From contig BCHU01000008.1 in NCBI GenBank assembly GCA_001599715.1, forward strand, positions 1,116,001-1,180,000: a stretch of DNA of 64,000 nt, read 5' to 3'. Positions 45,655-55,184 of the stretch are shown here, piece after piece (position 1 is the stretch's first letter; each line of letters opens with the position of its first letter). The DNA is from Phaeotremella fagi (Eukaryota; Basidiomycota; Tremellomycetes; Tremellales; Phaeotremellaceae). Both the position numbers and the translations under genes were made by a program. Below the pieces are notes generated by a model. It ran no database searches and had not been told where the DNA came from. It saw nothing but the letters and a program-made list of their open reading frames with translations.

Positions 45655-45908
45655 CTTGATTTTAAAGCTATTGAATGCAGTATAGTATCGTTCCGCTGAG
45701 TTATTAAATATCTCGTAGAAATCAAGATGAAATTCACAAGGTCTTATCGGTACCGTAAGGACCGCTTTCCGATGGAAGAGGGTTCAAATCCGACAGGACA
45801 CCTGCGGTCCTGTCCACAAACCTTTCCATGATCCTCACGAGATCTGCAATAACGATAATATGTTCAAACGAGAAGTTTGGATCTTTAGAATCAACAACAT
45901 CAAGCATA
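45655..45908. promoter_or_regulatory. Divergent aminotransferase/esterase promoter with CGG/CCG motifs
   Basis: Shared promoter of two genes in the accessory block. A palindrome CGGTACCG lies at 45748-45755, in an inverted CGG-N2-CCG arrangement. A second inverted-repeat element, GGACACCTGCGGTCCTGTCC, occupies 45796-45815 and contains the core CCTGCGG (= CCGCAGG on the other strand). A GGTTCAAATCC at 45781-45791 is a chance tRNA-like B box. Zn2Cys6 proteins typically bind CGG triplets; binding here is inference. Confidence 0.45.
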
Positions 45909-47922
45909 ATGCCATCAGCAACTTATCCTGTTAAAACAACTGTTCAAGTCGAAGGCTTAGGAGAGCTTTCTGGATGGTTGAACTCGGATGGAACTCAACA
46001 ATTCTTCAATGTCCCCTATGGTATCGTTTCGCAGCGATTCACCAATTCAAAATTGAGAGAGTCCTGGCCTGAAAATCAATGGGACGGGAGATATCTTGGG
46101 TACGTAGAGTAGAGTAGATACCAAGTGAAGCTGGCTTACACCAGTCATAGGGCTGCTTCTACCCAACCTCAAAGACCTTTCTACCCCTTCCCCATGCCAG
46201 AGCGAAAACACTTGAAATACGACGATATGGAGATCACTGATGAATTCGATTGTCTCAACCTTCACATCACCGTCCCTAAAGGCTGTGATGTCAATGACAA
46301 GCTCCCAGTCATTGTCTTCATACATGGAGGTGGATTCGTCTTCGGGACTGCAAATTATTCATTGTTAGATGGAAGACATTTGGCGAACTTAGTGAGTGGT
46401 CCAAACTGAATGAGACCTCCAACTAACTTGATTCCAGAGTGTAGAACAGGGAACACCAACAATTATTATCACTCCAAACTACAGATGCGGTTTCTACGGT
46501 GTAGGTATTATGTGTAGTCTCTTTCTGACAACCAGTTCCTTGCTTCACACGATATCGGAGAGGAATCACCTGATGGAAACGGTAATTTCGGGTTGATTGA
46601 TCAGAAACACGCTTTGGAATGGGTTAACAAAGTAGGTTTCCATAAGTCTCGACTGGACTGACGACTAGTACGTTTCCAATTTCGGCGGCGATCCTTCTCG
46701 TGTTTTATTAACTGGTGTTTCTGCTGGTGGAAGTGAGTGAGAAATCTGTAGCCCCTATTGACGGCATTCAGTCTCTGTCGATGTCCACATGAGATCATCA
46801 TGGAATCACTTATTCCAAACATGTGTACTTCAAAGTGGAACCATTCCAATCTGTGGAATGTACACAGTTGAAGAATCAGATGTCATCTACCAAAAACTTT
46901 TACATGAGGTTGGTATCGATACCTCCCTCCCTGGTCCGGAACGATTGGCAGCGCTCAGAGCTGTACCGACTGATTTGGTTAGTCAGGCGACATATGAAGT
47001 CTTCCAAGGTTTGAATCTACCTCAATTCGGTGTTGTTCATGATGAGAAACTTCTTGGGCCTGGACTTCTACCTACTCCTTCAACTTATGTCGGTCAAAGT
47101 CTTGACAACATTTTCAAAGGTACAGTTGTAGTAGGAACATGTCAACGTAAGTTCCCTCGACAAGAGTTTCGAATAACAAAATTTAAGACGAAGGAATAAT
47201 CTATGATCAAGCGTATCGAGATCACTCAGTTGAACATATCGTCAGTCGAGTCAAGACCTTCCTACCAGAAAATTTGGTCGATAAATATATAGCTCATTAC
47301 AACGTACATGAAGGAATGAGTTATCGTGAGAAATACGACGCCATGCAGGCAATGACTACCGATGGAATCTTCGGTGCTCTACCTTATTACCTTGCTCAAG
47401 CTAATCCTGAACAAATCCATGTGTTTTATTGGGGTAAGTTCCCATATTTGATTGTACTGATGTCAGACCATAAAAGTCAATTCGACAATCCTTGGGGAGG
47501 ATACGCCCATCACTCACTAGATTATATGTGTGAGTACAATGTAATCATTCCTCAACAATCACTAATTCTGGTATCCAGATCTTTTCGGGAATATCACCGG
47601 AATCTTAACACCAGAAGAAATTGAACTTTCACGTCAAGTAGGCAAAGATTTCATTGCTTTCGCCAACGGACTCAAACCCTATCCAACTTGGGGGACCGAA
47701 CAGAAAGTTCGACAATACGGTCCAGACAGTGTATCGTCAATTGTTAGTCGTTGTGAGACACGTCCAACTTCATGGTATGACGAGATCGCTCCTCATATCG
47801 AAGATGTTGACAAACTTTGTACGGATTTGATGATGAGACGCTGTGAATTGGTTAGTTTGGAATTTGGACCGGGTTCAAATAGTCGACGTGTGGTTACTCA
47901 AGGGAAACCTTTGGCTCTGTGA
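45909..47922 (+). CDS. Carboxylesterase type B / lipase family
   Basis: Serine hydrolase of the alpha/beta type B carboxylesterase group. Starts MPSATYPVKTTVQVEGLGEL (an upstream in-frame ATG at 45828 exists). Landmarks: GTQQFFNVPYGIVSQRFTNS, then FDCLNLHITVPKGCDVNDKL, PVIVFIHGGGFVFGTANYSL (oxyanion hole HGGGF), NGNFGLIDQKHALEWVNK, and nucleophile elbow GDPSRVLLTGVSAGG (GVSAG). Later regions are LQSGTIPICGMYTVEESD, IKGTVVVGTCQHEGI-like sequence, and GYAHHSLDYMYLFGNITGIL with the likely catalytic His. It ends VVTQGKPLAL. Many introns of 45-60 nt. No signal peptide is visible, so it may act in the cytosol. The substrate is unknown, but the neighbours suggest small-molecule ester or amide metabolism. 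Confidence 0.85.
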
Positions 47923-48356
47923 TATAGACTAGTTTTTTATGCATTACGTAGATGGATTGAACACCCAACTGAAGAAGACAGATCTTTTCGTGGAATCTCG
48001 AAATTTAGGCATGCATGAGCAACAATTGTGGAAGATATCTAAGATTTCTTTCGTTACTTGTTCTCACTCAGTCGAAGACATCGTTGTCTAACAAAATTCC
48101 TGAGAATCGTGACTTGTACAAAGATCTGTCGTACTCATGAGTCAGTTTCGTCAGTCTTTACAAAATACCGGCCCTGATCCTGTCCGCAGGTATCGATTCG
48201 GCCTGTATTCAGTCAAAGTTTCGAATCGGTCCTTAGAGATCCCGCAGGACCGCACCCTATCATAAAGCTTTTGATCAATCGCAACTAGATAAATATCGAC
48301 TTACCACAGAAATGATTGAGAACCATATTCACTTGTTGAAGTAGACAAAATCCAGA
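47923..48356. promoter_or_regulatory. Esterase/MFS intergenic region with CCGCAGG motifs
   Basis: About 430 nt. Two copies of the core CCGCAGG: GATCCTGTCCGCAGGTATC (48176-48194) and GATCCCGCAGGACCGCAC (48238-48255). The same core occurs in the divergent promoter at 45796-45815. Otherwise no feature. Confidence 0.45.
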
Positions 48357-50410
48357 ATGTCCGCTGTTGAAGAGAAAGTGAGTTTTCCTCCCATATGGTA
48401 CATTTAAAACGATATCTGACGGCTGGACTTTAGAGAGAAATGAAAGATTCTCATGTTTTGGAAGCTCAACTTGATATAGATGTCAATGCGAGTAACGATA
48501 AAGCACTCGCACTTCTTGCGGAGGAAGGTGATAGAGTGTTTGATCCTTTCGGACCTGAAGCTTTGGCTGTGAAACGAAAGATCGATATCCATATCTTACC
48601 TCTATTGATTATTACCGTTTTACTTCGTAAGTTCGTACTCATAAGCTAGGTTCAAGGATTTGAAATGCTAACTAGATGCAGAAAATATGGACAAGGCTAC
48701 ACTTTCATATGGTGCTATCATGGGTTTAAGAACTGATACCAACCTTACTGCCGATCAGTATGTCTCAATTGTCTAGATGTTTGATCTTGAACTGATTAAA
48801 ACGTTGTATAGATATTCATGGTTAGGATCTTTGGTTTATTTTGGTTTCTTGGCTTGGGAAATTCCAACTCATATCTTAATTCAAAAATTGCCTTTGGCAA
48901 GATATGCTTCAATCACGGTCATTCTTGTAAGTTTGGGATCCTTTCACTGAGTCCCTAATTGAGATACTGATTGATGAATAGTGGGGAGCACTTGTATGTG
49001 TTCACGCCGCCTGTAAAGATTTCGGTGGACTCGCTACTTGTCGTTTCCTTTTGGGTATTTTAGGTAAGTAGAACTTAAATCACTATAGTAAATCAAACTG
49101 AATGATTCAGAATGTACCGTCACACCAATTTTCGTTTTAATCACCGGATCATGGTACAGTCGCGAAGAGCAAGTGAACCGAATCGCCCTTTGGTTTGGAA
49201 CTGCTGCCTTAGCTCAAATCCTAGGTGGAGCCCTAAGTTACGGAGTGTACACGATGGTCAACCCTTCCCTCAAAACCTGGCAAATCTATTTCCTCATTCT
49301 CGGTCTCATCACCGTCGTCCATGGAATCTGGTTGATTTTCGGTTTGAGCGCTTCACCAACTGAAGCTAAATGGTTGAACGCTGAGGAAAAGATCATCGCG
49401 TTGGAACGTTTGAGGAACGGCAGGACCGGTACTGAGACTCATAGATTCAAGAAGAGTCAGATGATCGAGGCGTTCAAGGATGTTAGACTTTATTTGTTTT
49501 TCATGCTCATGGTTTGTTCGGGTTTACCAAACGGTGGTGTTGGAGCTTTTGGTCCTACCATCATTGCTGCCTTTGGATTTACGACTGGGGTAAGTAGTGT
49601 CTTTGTTTATGAAGAATCGAGACTGATCCACCTTGTAGCAAACAACTCTTCTCTCAATGGCGCCAGGTGTTTCAGAAGGCGTAGGAATCGCCGTCGGTTG
49701 TCTACTTGCCAAAACTACTAAATCAAGATGTTGGAGTGGTGTCGCATGTCTTTCCATCGCTGTTACAGGTGTCATCATGATGTTAGCAATTCCTGCTGAA
49801 CAGAAATATGCTAGATACGCTGGTTATTGTTTACTTTATTGTGAGTTTTTTTTTCAGGATGTGATTTGACTGGGATTAGGGTGGCCTGTTTGTGTCATTT
49901 TTATTCTTTCTTGGTTGTCTTCTTGTGTTTCCGGTTCCACCAAGAAGGTGATGTTCAAGTGAGTGGTTGAAAGAACTCGGGCTTTGAAAAGTACTGATGC
50001 TTTGACCTCTTCTTCCCAGCTTAAGTTACAATTTAGGTTATTGTGTGGGGAACCTTCTTGGTCCACAAACTTTCAGAGCTAGGTGAGTACGATAAAAAAA
50101 ACTACGAAAGGAAACACACCTGACATTGTGTTTAGCGACGCTCCCAACTACCCAGTTGCCAAAGGTGTCATGTTGGCTTTCATTATCATGTCTGGCGTTA
50201 TGATCATTTCAATCTGGGTAAGCCACCTATCAGTCGATTTTACACACCCGCTAACGAAGGTTTAAGGGTGTTCATTTGATCTGGAACAAACAACGTGATA
50301 GACAAGACGCCGCAGATGAAGCTGCAGGTATCGTCCATGAAGTGCCACCCAATGTTGAATTCTTGGATCTCACAGATAAACAACAAAGAGCTTTCCGATA
50401 TCCATTATAG
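48357..50410 (+). CDS. MFS transporter, Dal5/allantoate permease (anion:cation symporter) family
   Basis: Plasma-membrane importer with about 12 predicted membrane helices. The N-terminus MSAVEEKREMKDSHVLEA is followed by KRKIDIHILPLLIITVLLHA, ENMDKATLSYGAIMGLRTDT, DQYSWLGSLVYFGFLAWEIP, THILIQKLPLARYASITVIL, and ACKDFGGLATCRFLLGILEC. This DAL5-family wording continues with GSWYSREEQVNRIALWFGTA, NGGVGAFGPTIIAAFGFTTG, then QTTLLSMAPGVSEGVGIAVG and KVMFNLSYNLGYCVGNLLGP. The C-terminus is DLTDKQQRAFRYPL. Homologs carry allantoate, ureidosuccinate, nicotinate or other carboxylates, so the substrate is open. It belongs to the same accessory block as the aminotransferase and esterase. Confidence 0.88.
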
Positions 50411-52184
50411 AGTTGACATGACGATGAGTTTTCAAGTAGGAGCTTTGGAATATCTTGTAAATCTGTAGAATGAAAGATGATGCAGGAGATCTTTGCGTGC
50501 GGTAACTTAACGATCAGCCTCAAACAATTCGCGGCATTCTCGTTGTTCGGCATTTGCAGACAGGGAATTCAAGCTAAGAAAAACTGCTGCGAGAAATCTT
50601 GGGAAATTCGGTCACCTAAAGATCGACTGCCCGACCCGAAGAAGCCACCCAATCCCGCAAACTCAGACAAAATTTTGAGTTGTTGAGAGGGTTGTGCAAA
50701 GAAGAAAGTTTAAAGTTGCGCTAGTCTACTTTCGTTCTTTGGCAAAAGAAGGAATATCAAAATCAAAATCAAAATCAAAAAGTCAAAAGTCAAAAATAGA
50801 ATCCTGAGTTTGGAAGGTTCTTAAATCGTTACAACAGGACATGTCGTGCTATTTATTTTACGTCAAGGAATGGGCTTTGGCTTTTGGTGTTAGGAACCCT
50901 GCTTTTTGGGTTCCGAAGTTGTAACTTGACAACAGGATTTTTTGAGATTTTTAAGGAAATTTACATAAAGGCGGTATGTTCATTTACTGACTCTGTGCTT
51001 CAGGTACAGTTACTTACTTGATACTTTGTACCTAAATGATTGGCGTTTGTTCGAAAAGAACTCGCGGTCGTCGCTTCACAAGACATGACGATCGATGATG
51101 GTGATGAGATGAGGGTGAGAGTGAGCTTGAGGTTTCAGGTGGCCCATAGATGATCAAGGAGACGACTGAATGAATGAATTGAAGTGCATTGCCATGTGCG
51201 CAAGCAAGTAGATCACATTGAAATAGATACAAATACAGACACGTCGTACTTTTACTTGTAGTATGAGGTAATTACTCTCGATCGTTGCTACCAACGGAAA
51301 TTTGACCTATTAAAGTAACATAGTAACTTAGTTCGACTTGGCGAAAGTCTAGGTGTTAGTAACATACCAACTTAGACTGCGTTGGGTTAGACTATTTAGT
51401 AGGAGTGAGTTGAGGAATCCCATACCTTACCTACCTAACTCACCTAGAAATTGACCTTGTACCTTCAAAGTTAAAGTTCATTGATCGACGCCCAAGAGGT
51501 CAAAAGCAAGTGAAAACGGTTGAGAAAATGATAAGTGGCGTTTGGACACCTCGTGGGTCGTTATTGAAAGGGAGTCGAGGCGTGGCACCAGAGGGGAGGG
51601 GGTTAAAAGCTGAAAATGAAAAAAACAGAGTTGGCTAGCGCGGTGCCTGAATATAACAAATTACCCTTAAACGCCACGTTTTGATGAACCAACCATCTCA
51701 TTACCTTACGTGAGTAGGATGTAGCAGTTACAGTAGTTGTTGGTGAGCAGGGAGTAGGTAGTGGAAGTACAAGTATAGATACACCATGTAACTCTCTTTC
51801 ATCTACTTATTATAATGCATCTCTAATTTATACTCATTCTCTACTCATATCAATATCAACTATTCAACACCACCCCCCCTTCACGACCCCCCAACCACCA
51901 TCTCACGCTAAAAGGCTAGCTCTCTTTAGTCCGAAACCGAAAACACACCAACATAAAAAACGGGTCAAAAATCAAAGCTTTAGTTAACACTAAGCAACTA
52001 AGCAACTAAGAAACTAATCAAACGATTCAATTCAATTCATTCTCGAATCACTCAATCACCCACTCACCCAACCTCATCGAACTCTTTCAATCTTTACCAA
52101 GACTTCACTCATGCAGTAAAAAACAATTCATCTTGATTTCACTCTTTCAATACCCAGACTCAAGAGACAACTTGGCAGTACGCT
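50411..52184. other. Long intergenic region and arrestin-gene leader
   Basis: About 1.8 kb without a convincing gene. It contains an AATCAA/AGTCAA-type array (50756-50795), and two imperfect copies of an AGTAACATA..AACTTAG unit (about 51315-51334 and 51358-51377). A CTAAGCAACTAAGCAACTAAG repeat sits in the leader (51990-52010). From about 51780 to 52180 the strand is C/T/A-rich, as in long fungal 5' leaders. No conserved small ORF was identified. Confidence 0.4.
50756..50795. repeat. AATCAA-type short tandem repeat
   Basis: A hexanucleotide array: ATCAAAATCAAAATCAAAAT type units repeat three to four times and then degenerate to AGTCAAA. Located in the intergenic space after the MFS transporter. 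Confidence 0.75.
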
Positions 52185-54156
52185 ATGCTAAACGTCTATC
52201 TCGTCCCTCCAAATGGTAACGCCAGTAACCAGTTATACCCAACAACAGGTAGGTCAATCATAATCAGGATATTTTGCTGACCATGTAGGTTTTCTTGGTG
52301 TAACGCCAGTGATAGTGAGCGGAACATGTACGACGAAATCAGCAGAAGGATCGTTATCGCTTAACGTCAAGAAAATATCTCTTCATCTTAAATGTACAGA
52401 GGAAAGATTATCTGGACCGTTTGGTGTAGTCGCTGAACACATCCTTTGGCAAGCTAAAGAAGTATTATTCGAAACCGAAAGTGGATCAGTGGAAATGACC
52501 GATTGGAACTCGCCATTTAGGATAACTGTTCCAGCTGACGTTGGTGATATCGTTCCAAGTACACAAGGTTTCAAGGAATGGAGAACAATTTGGAGATTAG
52601 AGGTTACGATTGAACACGATCCAGTTCCTTTGATTGGTACAAGGACTTCAAAAATTTATCAGATTCATTTATATAACCATAGATTACCATCTATACCACC
52701 TCCTTCGCCTCAATCACCAATTACTTTAGGTACCGACTCAGCCCTTACCCACGTTACAATCACCGCTCCTCATCTCGCCGCTGGACCCGGTGATTCTCTC
52801 TCAATTTCAGTTAATGCTTTACCCGCGGATTCAACTTCCATCATAAAAAAGACGACTGTTTATCTTGAACGAAAAATTGAATTATTCGATAAAAGAGATC
52901 CATCACCTGATTCCAGTCGATCTAGGATATCATCAATTTTCAGGACCAGCGCTTCCCCACGACCTTATAGTCGATTGACCGACTCCACATCACCTTCACC
53001 AGAGACTGATTTGGGGGGTAAAAGTGTAGTCAACAAATTAGAGGAAGCGTTTTGTGAACCTGTTCTAGGTGATTCTGGATACCGTTCAAGTTTAACTCTA
53101 AAACTCCCCAATAGAAGTGGTAAATGGGATGTCGGGGAAACGTTGAGAACGAAATTGGTTTCGGTTTCGTTTGATCTCAGAGTTAAAATCGCTGTCAAAA
53201 CCAAACGTGGTGGTGTGAAAGAATTCTCTTGTCCACCAGTTCCTGTTTTTATCGTCGCCACCTCAGCTCTAGAACGTGCTGAAGCTCTCAAAGCTTGTAA
53301 TCCAAGAAGTGGGAAAAGGAAAGAAAGATCAAGAAGAAGTTTATATATTCAACAGGGTACCACTGAGATTTCGCATCCAATCGTTTCAGGTCGAAGGACA
53401 AAAACCAGATCACAACCTGGATCACCTGTTGTCCCTGTCGCCGTTCTTGGAGTGGCTACCAACGTTACTTCGATCTTACTTCCACCAAACCACGCACCTC
53501 AACCTCGTCCAGTGACTTTTACGTTCCCTTCGCCAATTTCATCAGAATCATCGAGGAAATCATTACCTCCAATATCATCATTACTCAACCCAGCACCTAC
53601 ACCTACGACACTTCTCAATCCACCACCCTCGATCTTCTCACCCCCACCATCAGAGGATGACGATATCCTTCATAAATTCCAAATTACCGGTCGAAGAATA
53701 TCGACAACCGCATCAGAAGAGGAAGAGACTCAACCCTCACGTTCGAGACAACGTATAGAAAACAACGGAAACGGAGACGATTTAGATGACGAAGCTGAAT
53801 TCGAACGACGACCTTCGTTAAGAAACATGGACGCTTTGGGTTTAGGTTTACCACAGATAGATGATGACAGACCTAGAAGACGACCGTTGACCGCACCAGC
53901 TCATTATGGAACTGTTTCATTCTCCAGACCACCACCACCACCACCACTGTCTGGTCAACTATCTAATCACTCGGTGTACACCGCTTCACTGCAACAGGGA
54001 TTCAAGATGAATTCGAATGCTAGACCGATGACTTCTATTGGTGTTAGGTCAACCTCTGGTGGGTTCGGTGCTAGTTCCGGAGTAGGGACTGTTGGTGGTT
54101 TGGCGGTAGTACCTGAAAGTTCTTTTGCTTTTACGGTCACTGAGAGTAAGGAGTAG
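52185..54156 (+). CDS. Arrestin-like protein
   Basis: Exon 1 (52185-52248 or so: MLNVYLVPPNGNASNQLYPT) joins to GFLGVTPVIVSGTCTTKSAE, followed by LSLNVKKISLHLKCTEERLS and FETESGSVEMTDWNSPFRIT. Then come WRTIWRLEVTIEHDPVPLIG and YQIHLYNHRLPSIPPPSPQS. The pattern of beta strands with polar/hydrophobic alternation and an arrestin-N-like start fits an alpha-arrestin, the fungal ubiquitin-ligase adaptors for nutrient transporters. Later residues (SVSFDLRVKIAVKTKRGGVK, PPVPVFIVATSALERAEALK) look like the second arrestin-type beta domain. The C-terminal third is disordered Ser/Pro/Arg-rich with a run of eight prolines (RPPPPPPPPLSG). I see no PPxY motif. About 635 aa. Classification is moderate. Confidence 0.6.
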
Positions 54157-54365
54157 CTGGGGACGGGGTAGGGGGTCCAGAAGGAGACGGAGACGGTCGG
54201 TTTTATAATATTCATTGGGCTTTATTAGGCTACATAGCATTGGCATTTAGTACAGATTCATATCATATCAAATCAAGTAAATATCATAGTCACATTTACA
54301 GTCATAGTTCAGAGCATGTATGATCCTCGTACGGAGACCAAGCATACCTAGCATACCTAGCGTCG

Positions 54366-54967
54366 TCATTGCCCCCGCTCCTGCTCCCCTTTAATAATCC
54401 GATCTCTTGCTCTGCCCAAAGCCAATCCCATCCTAAATAGTCACTCAGCAATAATAACAATAATACCAACACCAACTAAACCAACCTATTAGTCCCCCAA
54501 TCCCCCTCCCTCCCAACAGCTTCATCCTCCGTAAACCCAATCCCCCAAATCCGATCCGTAGCACTAGCCTCAACCAAAACCTTATCCCCGGTACCAACCA
54601 AAACCATCTTCATCCTCTCATCATTAACAAATTTATAATAATTCCCATTTTCAACGATCCGATCAGCAACTAAATTCCATTTTTCTCTGTTGAAACCCTT
54701 AATCTCCCTTCCTAGTCTTTTGGCTTCTGCTGGAGTTGGGGCTTCTAAGATGGGTAGAGCGGAGGCGGGGTCGAAAGTTAGAGCTTTGTGATACATCATA
54801 TAATGTTCGGCCGTTTTGAAGGTTAGCTCTGGCTTGGTGGAGTCGGTAGGAGCAGGAGCAGGAGCAGGAGCAGGGAACGGTGAGGGATACCATTGAGAGA
54901 AAATCGCTTTGGAATATGGGTTTTGAGGGGTTATCTCGTGGTCGTAGAAGAATATGTAGGGTGACAT
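54366..54967 (-). CDS. NADAR-domain (YbiA/DUF1768) protein
   Basis: Exons 54967-54486 and 54432-54366. The protein begins MSPYIFFYDHEITPQNPYSK and has AIFSQWYPSPFPAPAPAPAP (a PA repeat from a CAGGAG array, 54848-54872). Conserved NADAR positions are FKTAEHYMMYHKALTFDPAS, then EIKGFNREKWNLVADRIVEN, GNYYKFVNDERMKMVLVGTG, and VEASATDRIWGIGFTEDEAV. After splicing, DWGTNRMGLALGRARDRIIK matches the family end W-G-x-N-x-L-G-x-A-L. NADAR proteins are N-glycosidases acting on riboflavin intermediates or ADP-ribosylated nucleic acid. The fungal role is unknown. The intron donor is GTTGGT. Divergent from the antiporter gene. Confidence 0.88.
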
Positions 54968-55184
54968 TCGGGGTTGCCTTCCTTGGGTTATTGGACTCTT
55001 TGATTTTTCTTTGGATTTGATTGAGAATTGGAAGATGCTTTCGATTTTTGGTCGGTGACTGACCCCGTCTAAATTTACACTATGACGCGTTTGATTTCTC
55101 CGATCACCAAAATGAATGCAAAAAGTGACTCAAATCTAAGTTACTCTGTCTTCAATTGCTTTATAGTAGTAGATCTACCACAAG

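Noticed and set aside
45740..45815. GGTTCAAATCC (tRNA B-box-like) near 45781-45791
   Set aside because: The flanking bases do not form a T-stem (GAGGG against CCGAC pairs only in three positions) and no A-box or acceptor stem of proper spacing was found.
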